Shown here: positions 1 to 8,661 of the stretch, in pieces
Layout: every line of letters starts with the position of its first letter
How positions within the stretch are numbered: the stretch's first letter is position 1
Source: Hymenobacter sp. UV11
Lineage (GTDB): Bacteria; Bacteroidota; Bacteroidia; Cytophagales; Hymenobacteraceae
Direction: 5' to 3'
DNA: 64,000 nt
Assembly: GCF_004684095.1 (NCBI RefSeq)
Contig: NZ_SRII01000009.1
Span: 62,001-126,000, forward strand
Notes under the pieces: generated by a model
Databases searched by the model: none
The model's input: only the letters and a program-made list of their open reading frames with translations
Told to the model about the DNA's origin: nothing
Program-made: the position numbers and the translations under genes

Positions 1-95
1 CCCAGGCCCGTGCCGAGGATGATGCCGGTAGTGGGCTGAAAATGATTGGACTGGGCCTGAATGTAGGCGACGGCTTCCTGAATGGGCTGTTGCAA
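1..95 (-). CDS. Purine nucleoside phosphorylase, N-terminal fragment (cut by window edge)
   Basis: Translating the minus strand from the window edge gives a reading frame beginning LQQPIQEAVAYIQ and running into TTGIILGTGLG. This matches the start of the bacterial purine nucleoside phosphorylase family, which cleaves purine nucleosides with phosphate for salvage; the GTGLG stretch is the phosphate-binding glycine loop. No ATG is in frame before two upstream stops, so a TTG at 93-95 is the probable start. Only about 31 residues lie in the window, so the assignment rests on this N-terminal signature. Confidence 0.7.
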   Translation of the reverse strand, partial: MQQPIQEAVAYIQAQSNHFQPTTGIILGTGL

Positions 96-198
96 CGAAT
101 GGAGTGATTGAAGTATCTATTAACTGCTGCAAAGAAAGCAGTAGCGGCGCTTATCTTGCTCGCACACTCAACTTCTCCTCTTTTTTTCCTACCCCCCT

Positions 199-744
199 AT
201 GAAACAACTTTTTCTCCTTGCCGCGCTATCCAGCGCAACCAACGCCTGGGCCCAAGCACCAGTTACCACTGTTATATCGGTCGGCACGTTTGGCCTGGCA
301 CCCAATGCCGGCCTTCAGTTAGAGCATCGGCTGACACGCCATTTTTCACTTGGCTTACAAGGCACCCGCTATTTCGGCAACGACTACCCCGGCTACCAGG
401 CAGCCTTGCTGGGGCGCTACTACTTCGGGCCGATGGCGCCCACTGGTTTTTATGCACAAGCGCAGGTTGGTGTTTTTCAACACACGGGGCAGATTCAAGC
501 TTACTATCCCGACCGGGTTTTCCCGCCCAGCGACGTGCGGCTGGGTGGCTCAGGCGGCGGTCTGGGGCTCGGCTACCAGTTGCTGCTGGGGCAGCACCTA
601 GCGCTGAATGCCGGCTTGGGCCTGAAATTTTACCATATTCGCAGCTTAGGCATGTGCGACTGTAGCTACGTAGGCAACTGGTATGCCACCGGCCAGCCTG
701 GCTCGCTGCTTGATGGCCAACTCAACATCGGCTACGCCTTCTAA
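199..744 (+). CDS. Outer-membrane beta-barrel protein, small
   Basis: A 181-residue secreted protein. It opens with a typical signal peptide (MKQLFLLAALSSATNAWAQ, cleavage after AWAQ). The rest is rich in Gly, Tyr and Leu with alternating hydrophobic residues, repeated short strands such as FSLGLQGTRYFG and LGLGYQLLLG, and a terminal aromatic (YAF), the usual pattern of a small outer-membrane barrel. No enzymatic motif is visible. The start directly follows a CTACCCCCC run. A frame-shifted longer ORF from 108 covers the same DNA but lacks protein-like composition and was not chosen. Function unknown; possibly structural or a porin-like protein of the DUF3575/OmpW-like type. Confidence 0.75.
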   Translation: MKQLFLLAALSSATNAWAQAPVTTVISVGTFGLAPNAGLQLEHRLTRHFSLGLQGTRYFGNDYPGYQAALLGRYYFGPMAPTGFYAQAQVGVFQHTGQIQAYYPDRVFPPSDVRLGGSGGGLGLGYQLLLGQHLALNAGLGLKFYHIRSLGMCDCSYVGNWYATGQPGSLLDGQLNIGYAF

Positions 745-761
745 GTAATCGATGGCTGCAT

Positions 762-804
762 AAAAAAAGGAGCGTCAGGCTACCCGCCTGACGCTCCTTT
801 TTTT
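762..804. terminator. Bidirectional intrinsic terminator
   Basis: A 12-bp perfect hairpin (769-780 with 786-797, loop TACCC) is flanked by an A-run on the left and a T-run on the right. It can terminate the beta-barrel gene on the plus strand and the M1 peptidase gene on the minus strand, which converge here. Confidence 0.85.
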
Positions 805-808
805 ATCC

Positions 809-2698
809 TTACTGCACCGCCAGCTGGTCGTTGCGCGGGTCGGCGTCTAGGTACAAGCCGTGGTCGAAGGCGACCAGCTTCACGGCTTTGGCGGGGGGTA
901 AGACGATGGTGGCCTGCTGCTGGTTGGCGCGCCACAGCTCGGGCGAGCGGTGCAGGGTTTCGGTGCTGCCGTCGGCGTAGGTCACGCGCAGGTCCACGGG
1001 CACCGCGAAGCCGCCCACGTTCTGGATAGTGATGGCGGTGCCCTGGGCCGTTCGGTCGGCTTTAGTCAAGGCTAGGTCGATGTAGCCGTTGGTAAAGAAC
1101 CAGTTGTGGAAAAACCACGTCAAATCCTGGCCCGAGGCGCTGCTCATCGAGTTGAAGTAATCCCACGGAATGGGATGCTTGCCGTGCCAGCGGTCCATGT
1201 AGGCATGCAGGCTTTTCTTGAACAGCTCATCACCGAGCATATCCTTGAGCGCCAGGTAGCTGAGCGAGGCCTTGCCATACGAGTTGTTGCCGTAGCCCGA
1301 CCGCAGCTCGCTGCTGGGCGTGATGACGGGCAGGTCCTCGGCCGTGCTGGGGTCGTGAATCCAGCGCGTGACCCGAAACTTACGGTAGAACTCGTCGGCC
1401 GCTTTCTCCCCATTCTCGACCCGCCCGATGAGCAACTCAAACGTGGTGGCCCAGCCCTCATCCATGAAGGCGTAGCGGCTCTCGTTGATGCCCATGTAGA
1501 ACGGAAAGTAGGTGTGGGCAATCTCGTGGTCCTGCACCAGCTGCGCAAATTGCAGGTCCTTTTCGGGGCTGTCGTTCACCATCATCGGGTATTCCATGTC
1601 GGCAAAGCCCTGGAAGACCGTCATCTTAGGGAAGGGGTAGGGCACGCCCGGCCAGTTGCGCGAAAACCAGCTCAGCGCGTTCTGGCTGAACTTCACCGAC
1701 GAGTGAAAGTCGGCCGTAGAATCGGCAAAGGCGGCCTGCACGCTGGCCCGGCGCTTGGTGGCGGGGTCCACCACCACGCTGGCGGCGTCCCACACGTAGT
1801 GGTCGCTCAGGCCCAGCGTCACGTCCGAAATGTCGCGGGCCGTCCACACCCAGGTGTTGAGCGGCCGCTGGGTCGTGATGGCTTTTTTGGCTAAATCAGC
1901 GGCCGTGGCAATGTGCATTACTGCCTCGCTGGTCATCGATTTTTCGAGCCGCTTGGCGTAGGTGGGCTGCAAAACCTGCTTAGCGTTTTGCAGCGTGCCG
2001 GTGGCCCACACCAAGTAGTTGGCCGGCGCCTGCACGCGCAAGGTGTAGTCGTTGAAGTCGTTGTAAAACTCCTTGCTATCCACGAAGGGCAGCCGGTCCC
2101 AGCCGTTGTAGTCGTCGTACACCGCCACTCGCGGGTAGAAGTAGGCTAGGAAGAAGGTCGTCTTATCAATCATGCCCTCGCGGCCGCTTTCCAGCGAAAT
2201 TGGGAAATGCCAGGCCACGTTCAGCCGCACCGAGTCGTGGGGCAGCAGCGGGCGGGGTAGGGCCACGGCCTGCACGGTGCCCGCCCGCTGGCTGTCGAAA
2301 GGCCGCGCCTGCCCGTTCACCATAAAGCTATCGACCTGCACGCCGGTGGTCAGGTAGTCGGGCGAGGCATTGCCATCGCGGGCCGCGCCGGGCTTGTGGA
2401 TATTCTGAATAAGCCGAAAAACCAGCGATTTCAGCGTATCGGGGCTGTTGTTGAAATACGTAATCGTTTCGCGGCCCTTGATGTCGCGGGCGGGGGGTAG
2501 GGCCTGCACCGTGATGTCGTAGCGGGCGCGGTTTTGCCAGTACTTGGGGCCGGGCCGGCCGTCGGCGGCGCGGGTGCCCTTGTCGTAGGCCCGCTTGATG
2601 TCGCGGGGCTGGTAGAGGGCGCTTTGGGCGTGGGCGGCGGGGGCAAGGCCGGCCAGCAGGAGGCCGCTAAGCGCAGCTAAGGCAGGAAGGTTTTTCAT
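809..2698 (-). CDS. M1 family metallopeptidase (aminopeptidase N-like), secreted
   Basis: A 629-residue zinc aminopeptidase of the gluzincin M1 family, expected to remove N-terminal residues from peptides in the periplasm or outside the cell. The zinc site is complete: HEIAH at residues 391-395 and the third ligand Glu 19 residues further on (MDEGWATTFE), with 18 residues between. The start chosen is at 2698 (MKNLPALAALSGLL..., signal peptide ending AAHAQ). The longer ORF to 2773 translates an intergenic palindrome and is not credible. The C-terminal region carries a beta-sandwich-like stretch typical of this branch. It sits downstream of sppA on the same strand, separated by the palindrome. 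Confidence 0.9.
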   Translation of the reverse strand: MKNLPALAALSGLLLAGLAPAAHAQSALYQPRDIKRAYDKGTRAADGRPGPKYWQNRARYDITVQALPPARDIKGRETITYFNNSPDTLKSLVFRLIQNIHKPGAARDGNASPDYLTTGVQVDSFMVNGQARPFDSQRAGTVQAVALPRPLLPHDSVRLNVAWHFPISLESGREGMIDKTTFFLAYFYPRVAVYDDYNGWDRLPFVDSKEFYNDFNDYTLRVQAPANYLVWATGTLQNAKQVLQPTYAKRLEKSMTSEAVMHIATAADLAKKAITTQRPLNTWVWTARDISDVTLGLSDHYVWDAASVVVDPATKRRASVQAAFADSTADFHSSVKFSQNALSWFSRNWPGVPYPFPKMTVFQGFADMEYPMMVNDSPEKDLQFAQLVQDHEIAHTYFPFYMGINESRYAFMDEGWATTFELLIGRVENGEKAADEFYRKFRVTRWIHDPSTAEDLPVITPSSELRSGYGNNSYGKASLSYLALKDMLGDELFKKSLHAYMDRWHGKHPIPWDYFNSMSSASGQDLTWFFHNWFFTNGYIDLALTKADRTAQGTAITIQNVGGFAVPVDLRVTYADGSTETLHRSPELWRANQQQATIVLPPAKAVKLVAFDHGLYLDADPRNDQLAVQ

Positions 2699-2714
2699 GA
2701 GAATTAACAACAAA

Positions 2715-2803
2715 AGAACGTCATGCTGAGCTTGTCGAAGCATCTTGGCCGCCTCGTTGGATGAAGCGGCCAAGATGCTTCGACAAGCTCAGCATGACGT
2801 TCT
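2715..2803. repeat. Intergenic palindrome, 38-bp perfect arms
   Basis: Arms at 2715-2752 and 2766-2803 are exact inverted complements (left arm begins AGAACGTCATGCTGAGC) with a 13-nt spacer. It fills the gap between the M1 peptidase and sppA. It has no T-run and is far longer than a terminator stem. The composition differs from the flanking genes. It behaves like a dispersed REP/MITE-like element rather than a gene-specific signal. Confidence 0.85.
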
Positions 2804-2821
2804 TTTTACAAACAAAACAAA

Positions 2822-4609
2822 CTATTTAATCTCCAGCTCATACGGCAGGCGGGCCTGCACGCCGCGCATCTGCAGCAGCAGCTGGTACTGCTGATACACG
2901 GGGTAGAGCGGACCCAGCTTGGCCTGCGCGAAGCGGGCCTCGGCAGCGGCGGTCTGGTCATCATCGTCGTCGCCGCCGAAGCGGTTGAGGAAGCGCTCCC
3001 AGCTGGTTTTTTGGCGGGGTAGGCGCTGCACCGAGTAGTCGCCGTCTTTCAGGTGAGCGCGGCCAGCGGCCAGCTTCACGGCATCGTCGTAGCTGCCGAG
3101 CACGTCCACTAGGCCGCGGGCCTTGGCCTCGCTACCGCTCCACACGCGGCCCGAAGCCAAGCGGCGCAGGCGCTCCACGGGCATGTGGCGGCCCAGGGCG
3201 GCCTTGCTGGTAAAGTCGGCGTAAATCTTATTGATTTCGCGCTGAAACTGCGTTTCCTCGTAGTCGGTGAGCGGGCGCGTGATGGTGGGGAAGTCCGAGA
3301 ACTTGCCCGTTTCCACGCGGTCTACTGTGATGCCGAGCTTATCACTCAGCAGCTTCTGAATGTTAGGCAAAATCCCGAACACCCCGATGCTGCCCGTGAT
3401 GGTATTGGGCTGAGCCACAATGGTATCGCAGGCCATGCTGATGTAGTAGCCGCCGCTGGCCGCCACGTCGCCCATGCTGGCCACAATGGGCTTCACCTTG
3501 CTGGTGAGCACCACTTCGCGGTAGATAACGTCGGAGGCCAGCGACGAGCCGCCGGGCGAGTTCACGCGCAGCACCACGGCCTTTACCTTATCGTCGAGGC
3601 GGGCCTTGCGGATGGCGGCGGCATACTTGTCGCTGCCGATGTTATCGTTTGAGCCATTGCCAGTTACGATATCGCCCTCGGCGTAGATGATGGCGATGCG
3701 CTGGCCGCTGGTGCTGCCTTCGCGCTGCTTTTCCTGGCCGCCCTCGTGGTAGTCGCTCAGGCTCACAATGCTGGGCTTCTTATCCTTGGCCGTACCGAGT
3801 TTGGTGCGCAGGTAGTCCAGCACTTCGTCGTAGTAGCCAAGCTTGGTTACGAGGCCGAGGCGCAGGGCGTCGGGCGCGTCGCGCACCAGCATCGAGTCGG
3901 AGATGGTATGCAGGCGGGGCACGGCAATTTTGCGGCTGGCCGCCACCTGCGCAATCATGTCGTCGTTGATGGAGTTGAGGTACGACACCGTTTGGGCGCG
4001 GGCCGAATCGGAGAAGCTGGTGCGAAAAAACGGCTCCACGGCGCTCTTGAAAGAGCCGACGCGGAAAATCTGCACGTCGATGCCCGATTTATCGAGCAGA
4101 TTTTTGTAGAAGGTAACTTCCGAGCTCAGGCCGTTGAACTCCAGCGAGCCCTGCGGGTGCAGGTATATCTGGTCGGCCACGCTGGCCAGGTAGTAGCTTT
4201 TTTCGGAAGCCACATCGGCGTAGGACACAATGAATTTGCCCGATTTCTTGAAGTCAAGCAGCGCGTTGCGCACCTCCGTGAGCGAGGCCATGCCGCCCTG
4301 CACCAGCTCCAGGCGCAGCATAATGCCTTTGATGTCGCCGTCGTCCTTGGCCTCGGCAATGGCCTGGCGCAGGTTGAGCAGGCCAATGCTGGCCCTACCC
4401 CCACCCAGCGGGCCGAAGTCGCTGCTTTCCTGGCGCTCAGTGATGGGCTTGTCGAGTTTCAATTCCAGCACCGAATTGCTGGCTATTTCTTTATCGCCGC
4501 CGGCACTTTTGGCTACCGCTACCAGCCCGGCCAATAACACGAAGCCCAGCAGCGAAAACACGAGCAGGCCCACCACGGTAGCCAGCACGAACTTGAAAAA
4601 TTGTCTCAT
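2822..4609 (-). CDS. sppA: Signal peptide peptidase SppA, 67K type
   Basis: A 595-residue membrane-bound serine protease that degrades cleaved signal peptides. One N-terminal transmembrane helix (about residues 8-32) is followed by two tandem ClpP-like S49 domains, the long (67K) form found in many Gram-negatives. The catalytic dyad is visible: Lys188 in FRVGSFKSAVEPF and Ser355 in NSPGGSSLASD. An acidic DDDDD stretch occurs near residue 555. Start at 4609 gives a plausible short cytoplasmic tail MRQFFK before the helix. It is upstream of the M1 peptidase on the same strand, but the palindrome between them makes a shared transcript uncertain. Confidence 0.93.
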   Translation of the reverse strand: MRQFFKFVLATVVGLLVFSLLGFVLLAGLVAVAKSAGGDKEIASNSVLELKLDKPITERQESSDFGPLGGGRASIGLLNLRQAIAEAKDDGDIKGIMLRLELVQGGMASLTEVRNALLDFKKSGKFIVSYADVASEKSYYLASVADQIYLHPQGSLEFNGLSSEVTFYKNLLDKSGIDVQIFRVGSFKSAVEPFFRTSFSDSARAQTVSYLNSINDDMIAQVAASRKIAVPRLHTISDSMLVRDAPDALRLGLVTKLGYYDEVLDYLRTKLGTAKDKKPSIVSLSDYHEGGQEKQREGSTSGQRIAIIYAEGDIVTGNGSNDNIGSDKYAAAIRKARLDDKVKAVVLRVNSPGGSSLASDVIYREVVLTSKVKPIVASMGDVAASGGYYISMACDTIVAQPNTITGSIGVFGILPNIQKLLSDKLGITVDRVETGKFSDFPTITRPLTDYEETQFQREINKIYADFTSKAALGRHMPVERLRRLASGRVWSGSEAKARGLVDVLGSYDDAVKLAAGRAHLKDGDYSVQRLPRQKTSWERFLNRFGGDDDDDQTAAAEARFAQAKLGPLYPVYQQYQLLLQMRGVQARLPYELEIK

Positions 4610-4611
4610 AG

Positions 4612-4884
4612 AATCGCAGATTTAGCAGATTGCGCGGATTTCGCAGATTAGAACGGCGCGCTTTGCGCTGCCCTTGCGGAAGTGCGGCAAGATAACGCTG
4701 CCTTTCCGTGTGGGTAGCGCAGTCAGTTCTCAAGCCGTGTAAACTCTTTATCAATCAAACCCGCTCGGCATTACACGCCATCACATTCATTCCCCTACCC
4801 CCTGCTACCAGTCCAATCGCCCAACAAGGCCGTTGCGCGCCATCCGAATCTGCGAAATCCGCGCAATCTGCCAAATCCGCGATT
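4612..4884. repeat. Inverted repeat pair filling the sppA-rarA gap
   Basis: Arms of 38 nt at 4612-4649 and 4847-4884 (left arm begins AATCGCAGATTTAGCAGATT) are inverted complements with two differences. They enclose about 200 nt with no recognisable gene. The left arm starts 3 nt upstream of the sppA start codon and the right arm abuts the rarA stop codon. Each arm also contains short internal repeats of GCAGATT. Same general class as the other long palindromes here but a different sequence family. Confidence 0.75.
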
Positions 4885-4885
4885 A

Positions 4886-6181
4886 TTAGTAGTCGTACTT
4901 CTCCTGCCACCAGCCGCGCAGGCGCTCCCGGATTTTGGCTTCAGCGGGGTTGTCGCCGGGGTCGTAGTAGCGGGTGCCGCTGAGGGCATCGGGCATAAAC
5001 TCTTGGTAGGCGAAGTTGCCCGCGCCGTTGTGCGAGTACTGGTAGGCCTGGCCGTAGCCCAGCTCCTTAAGCAGCTTGGTGGGCGCGTTGCGCAGCGGCA
5101 CCGGCACCGGATGCACGCCCTGCGCCCGCACCTGCGCCTGCGCCGCCCGAATGGCCGTGTAGGCCGCGTTGCTCTTGGGCGAAGTAGCCAGGTAAATAAC
5201 CGTCTGGCTCAGAATCAAATCGGACTCGGGCAGGCCGATAACGGTGCAGGCCTGGAAGCAGCTCTGGGCCAGTAGCAGGGCATTGGGGTTGGCGTTGCCG
5301 ATGTCTTCGGACGAGAGAATGAGCAGGCGGCGGGCAATAAATTTCACGTCCTCGCCACCTTCGAGCATCACGGCCAGGTAGTAGAGCGCGGCGTTGGGGT
5401 CGGAGCCGCGGATGCTCTTGATAAAGGCCGAAGTCACGTCGTAGTGCATCTCGCCGCCTTTGTCGTAGCGGGCCAGTGGGCGCTGGGCGGTGCGCTGCAC
5501 AGCCTCGTCGGTGAGCTGCACGCGGCCGGTGGTGGGGTCGGGCGGGGTGCTTTGCACCACCAGCTCCAGCAGGCCCAGCAGCTTGCGCGCATCGCCGCCG
5601 CTGAGGGCCAGCAGGGCGTGGTCTTCGACCACGTCGGTGGGAATTTTGCTGAGCTGCTCGTCCTCGGCCAGGGCGCGGCGCACGATTTCGCGCAGCGTAT
5701 CGGCCCCCAGCGCTTCCAGCGTATATACCTGGCAACGTGATAGTAAGGCCGGAATTACTTCGAACGACGGGTTCTCGGTAGTGGCGCCGATGAGCGTAAC
5801 GGTGCCGTTTTCCACCGCGCCCAGCAGCGCGTCCTGCTGCGCCTTGCTGAAGCGGTGAATCTCGTCAATAAACAGAATGGTGCCCGTCTGCTTCTTGGCC
5901 CGGTCGATGACCTCGCGCACGTCTTTCACCCCGGCATTAATGGCCGAGAGCATGGTGAAGGGCCGCTTCAGCTCCTCGGCCAGCAGCAGGGCCAGGGTGG
6001 TTTTGCCCACGCCCGGCGGGCCCCAGAGAATGAGGGAGGGTAGGCGGCCGGCGGCCAGGTAGCGGCGCAGCACGCCCTGCTCGCCCAGCAGGTGGGTTTG
6101 GCCGGCGTAGTCGGCCAGGCGGCGCGGGCGGCGGCGCTCGGCCAGCGGGGCGGGGGTAGGGATGTCGAAAAGGGAAGCCAT
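4886..6181 (-). CDS. rarA: Replication-associated recombination protein A (AAA+ ATPase)
   Basis: A 431-residue AAA+ ATPase of the RarA/MgsA/WRNIP1 family, which acts at stalled replication forks and resembles clamp-loader subunits. Walker A is GPPGVGKT at residues 54-61, Walker B LFIDEIH at 103-109, and the sensor stretch IGATTENPSFEV follows. The C-terminal half contains the family helices with IRGSDPNAALYYLAVMLEGGED and the conserved HYDVTSAFIKS. Length is normal for the family. It is divergent from the EamA transporter, with a palindrome between them. Confidence 0.95.
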   Translation of the reverse strand: MASLFDIPTPAPLAERRRPRRLADYAGQTHLLGEQGVLRRYLAAGRLPSLILWGPPGVGKTTLALLLAEELKRPFTMLSAINAGVKDVREVIDRAKKQTGTILFIDEIHRFSKAQQDALLGAVENGTVTLIGATTENPSFEVIPALLSRCQVYTLEALGADTLREIVRRALAEDEQLSKIPTDVVEDHALLALSGGDARKLLGLLELVVQSTPPDPTTGRVQLTDEAVQRTAQRPLARYDKGGEMHYDVTSAFIKSIRGSDPNAALYYLAVMLEGGEDVKFIARRLLILSSEDIGNANPNALLLAQSCFQACTVIGLPESDLILSQTVIYLATSPKSNAAYTAIRAAQAQVRAQGVHPVPVPLRNAPTKLLKELGYGQAYQYSHNGAGNFAYQEFMPDALSGTRYYDPGDNPAEAKIRERLRGWWQEKYDY

Positions 6182-6195
6182 GAAACAGAGTAACC

Positions 6196-6277
6196 GAAGT
6201 AGCGCGACCTTTGTAGCGCGCGGGCCGCGCCGGCCATTTCTGACCCGAAACGCGCGCTACAAAGGTCGCGTTACTTC
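6196..6277. repeat. Palindrome between divergent rarA and EamA genes
   Basis: Arms at about 6196-6222 and 6251-6277 pair over roughly 26 bp (left arm GAAGTAGCGCGACCTTTGTA...). Each arm carries ACCTTTG, which resembles the Bacteroidota -7 box (TAnnTTTG with one change), facing outward toward each gene. It could therefore supply the divergent promoters as well as being a dispersed element. That double role is inference. Confidence 0.65.
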
Positions 6278-6300
6278 CGCACTGCCTGCCCTACCCCCCT

Positions 6301-7227
6301 ATGTTTGCCAAAATCCGCCTGCACACGGCCCTGTTCCTGGTTTCGCTCATCTACGCCGGCACGTATAGCCTGGCGAAGGATATTATGCCGCGCTACATGC
6401 AGCCGCTGGGCATCGTGACGCTGCGCATTGCGGGGGCAGTGCTGGTTTTTGGGCTGCTTAAGCTGCTGGTGGCCCCGCGCGAGCGCATCAGTGGGCGGGC
6501 CGATAACATTCGGGCTATTGCCTGCGGCGTGCTGGGCATCGGCCTCAATCAGCTGTCGTTTTTCGCGGGCCTCAACCTCACTACCCCCATCAATGCGTCG
6601 CTGCTCCAAACCATCTCGCCCATTGTGGTAGTGCTGGCCTCGGCGGTGCTGCTCAAGGATAAGATTACGCCGCAAAAGCTGGTGGGCATCGGGCTGGGCG
6701 CGGCCGGCGCGGCGGCCCTCATCCTGAGCAGGCCCAGCAACGGCGTGGTGCCGCAGGCCGCCTTTTTGGGCAATTTGTATTTGCTGCTCAATGCCACGGT
6801 TTTTGGGCTGTACCTGGTACTGGTGGCGCCGCTCATGCGCAAGTACAATGCCTTTACGGTGCTGGCGCGCATCTTTCTGGTGGGCGGCGTTATTGCCATC
6901 CCGGCGGGCCTGCAGCAGGCCATCGCGGCCGATTACAGCAGCTTTCCACTGTTCATCTGGGGCGAGCTGGGTTACATGATTTTCTTCCTCACTATCCTGG
7001 CTTACCTCTTGAATAACTGGGCGTTGAAGTATGCCACGCCGGCGCTACTGGGGGTATACATTTACTTGCAGCCGGTGCTGGCTGTGCTTATTGCCGTGGC
7101 CACGGGTAAGGACCGCTTTACCCTGGATAAAGCCTGGCAGGCGGCGCTCATCTTTGTGGGCGTGTGGCTGGTGAGCCGCCGGCCCAAGGTACAGGCGCTG
7201 CCCGTAGAGGCCGCCAGCCAGGGGTAG
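6301..7227 (+). CDS. EamA/DMT family transporter
   Basis: A 308-residue integral membrane protein with about ten hydrophobic helices arranged as two EamA repeats (roughly 8-140 and 150-290), the drug/metabolite transporter fold. Signatures include YAGTYSLAKDIMPRY at the first helix and NASLLQTISPIVVVLASAVLLKDK in the first repeat. In the second repeat, LLGVYIYLQPVLAVLIAVATGKDRF is the usual signature near the end. Members export amino acids or other small metabolites; the substrate cannot be read from sequence. Start ATG directly follows a CTACCCCCC run. Confidence 0.88.
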   Translation: MFAKIRLHTALFLVSLIYAGTYSLAKDIMPRYMQPLGIVTLRIAGAVLVFGLLKLLVAPRERISGRADNIRAIACGVLGIGLNQLSFFAGLNLTTPINASLLQTISPIVVVLASAVLLKDKITPQKLVGIGLGAAGAAALILSRPSNGVVPQAAFLGNLYLLLNATVFGLYLVLVAPLMRKYNAFTVLARIFLVGGVIAIPAGLQQAIAADYSSFPLFIWGELGYMIFFLTILAYLLNNWALKYATPALLGVYIYLQPVLAVLIAVATGKDRFTLDKAWQAALIFVGVWLVSRRPKVQALPVEAASQG

Positions 7228-7294
7228 GCGAAACCGGAAATGGCCAGCCCGTTGTTTGCCCCGTAACTTGCTGTACCCATTTTGCCCGCTTCCC

Positions 7295-7483
7295 ATGGAA
7301 ACCGTCACCGTCACGCTTCAGAATGAACACGCCCGCCGCCTGCTCGAAGAGCTGCAAGCGCTTGGGGCGCTCACCATTTTGCCCGCGGCCACCGCTACCC
7401 CCCGCCCTCCGGTCACCTTCAACGCCATAAGCGTTTCGACTAAAGGTTTCAAATTCAATCGGGAAGAGGCGAATGAGCGGTAG
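7295..7483 (+). CDS. Small antitoxin-like protein upstream of PIN toxin
   Basis: A 62-residue protein (METVTVTLQNEHARRLLEEL...), too short for confident family assignment. The N-terminal beta-strand plus helix (TVTVTLQNEHARRLLEELQALGAL) and the C-terminal basic/acidic tail fit the antitoxins paired with PIN-domain toxins. Its last 11 nt overlap the start of the PIN gene, the classical coupling of toxin-antitoxin operons. The upstream ATG at 7256 would add 13 unlikely residues, so 7295 was chosen. The antitoxin role is inferred mainly from position. Confidence 0.65.
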   Translation: METVTVTLQNEHARRLLEELQALGALTILPAATATPRPPVTFNAISVSTKGFKFNREEANER

Positions 7484-7883
7484 AGTTTTCTTTGATACCA
7501 ACGTGCTGGTCTACGCTTACTCCAACGATAACCAGCTGAAGCGTCAGGCAGCCTTGGTATTAGGCACCATGCCCGACCGATGGCTTTCGACGCAAGTATT
7601 GATTGAGTTAGTCAACGTTTTTAGTCGAAAGCTAAAGACGAGTTGGCCTGATATTCAGCTCACCCTCATTGAGCTAACAAATAATCATTCGATACACCAC
7701 ACCACAGAAAGCACCATCGCCCACGCCACGCGCCTGGCCCAGCGCTACGGCTTTTCGTGGTTTGATGCGCTCATCGTGGCGGCCGCGCTGGAGTGCGGCT
7801 GCGACACGCTTTATTCAGAGGATTTGAGTGCCGGGCAGCTCATCGAAGGCAGCCTGCGCGTCGTCAATCCGTTTGGGATGTAG
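7473..7883 (+). CDS. PIN-domain ribonuclease toxin (VapC-like)
   Basis: A 136-residue PIN-domain protein. The acidic metal-binding residues are visible: Asp8 in FFDTNVLVY, Glu45 in LIELVNVF, Asp98 in FSWFDALIVAAAL and Asp117 in YSEDL. VapC-type toxins cleave RNA, often tRNA, until neutralised by the partner. The gene overlaps the preceding antitoxin candidate by 11 nt. Length is normal. Whether the pair is active cannot be told from sequence. Confidence 0.88.
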   Translation: MSGRVFFDTNVLVYAYSNDNQLKRQAALVLGTMPDRWLSTQVLIELVNVFSRKLKTSWPDIQLTLIELTNNHSIHHTTESTIAHATRLAQRYGFSWFDALIVAAALECGCDTLYSEDLSAGQLIEGSLRVVNPFGM

Positions 7884-7941
7884 CGAACATTGCGCCGGTT
7901 GGGCCGTTTGCAAAGTCCATCCTTTGCATCCCTGCCCTCGC

Positions 7942-8658
7942 ATGAATTTTACTGGTAAGAATATCCTCGTGGTCGGCGCTTCGTCGGGCATTGGGCTGGC
8001 TACGGCCCAGCTGCTGGCTGCCGACGGCGCCACACTTTTCACGGCCTCGCGCCACCTCTCGCCTGAGCTGGCTGCCCTGGGCACCACCCACTTCACTTAC
8101 GACGCTACCCAGCCCGTGGGCGCCGCCTTCGACGCGCTGCCCGACGTGCTGCACGGCCTCGTGTACTGCCCCGGCTCCATCAAGCTGCGGCCTTTTGAGC
8201 GGGTGCCAGCCGATGATTTTCGCGCCGATTTTGAGTTGAACGTGCTCGGGGCGGTGCAGGCGCTGCAAGCCACCGTCAAGCGCCTCAAGAAGGCCGAGGG
8301 AGGGGGTAGCGTGGTGCTATTCAGCACCGTGGCGGCCGCCGTGGGCATGAGCTTTCATACCAGCATCGCTACCGCTAAGGCTGCCGTGGAGGGCCTCACC
8401 CGCGCCCTGGCCGCCGAATACGCTGCCACCGGCCTGCGCGTGAACTGCCTGGCGCCCAGCCTCACCGACACCCCGCTGGCCGCCGCCCTGCTCAATACGC
8501 CCGAGAAGGCCGAGGCCGGCGCCAAGCGCCACCCTTTGCAGCGTGTGGGCCGCCCGCAGGACCTGGCCGGCATGGCTGCGTTTCTGTTGTCGGACCAGGC
8601 TACGTTCATCACCGGCCAGGTGCTGGCCGTGGATGGCGGCATGGGCAAGCTGAAGTAG
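7942..8658 (+). CDS. SDR-family oxidoreductase with altered active site
   Basis: A 238-residue short-chain dehydrogenase/reductase-fold protein. The nucleotide-binding loop VGASSGIG (residues 11-18) and the LNVLGAV and VNCLAPSLTDTP stretches are clear. In the catalytic motif (normally YxxxK) the Lys is present at 146 (SIATAKAAVEGL), but the Tyr position is Ile142; Ser129 is present. Related proteins with HASxAxAK in place of the YxxxK motif form a known atypical SDR branch, so the substrate may be unusual or the protein non-classical. The upstream start at 7828 was rejected because it reads through the PIN gene end; ATG 7942 gives the usual SDR N-terminus. It leads a photolyase-centred gene run. 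Confidence 0.85.
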   Translation: MNFTGKNILVVGASSGIGLATAQLLAADGATLFTASRHLSPELAALGTTHFTYDATQPVGAAFDALPDVLHGLVYCPGSIKLRPFERVPADDFRADFELNVLGAVQALQATVKRLKKAEGGGSVVLFSTVAAAVGMSFHTSIATAKAAVEGLTRALAAEYAATGLRVNCLAPSLTDTPLAAALLNTPEKAEAGAKRHPLQRVGRPQDLAGMAAFLLSDQATFITGQVLAVDGGMGKLK

Positions 8659-8661
8659 AAA

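Noticed and set aside
1106..1894. 262-codon plus-strand frame opposite the M1 peptidase
   Set aside because: Antisense shadow of a well supported gene in GC-rich DNA; composition (Val/Gly/His/Arg) and absence of motifs fit a shadow.
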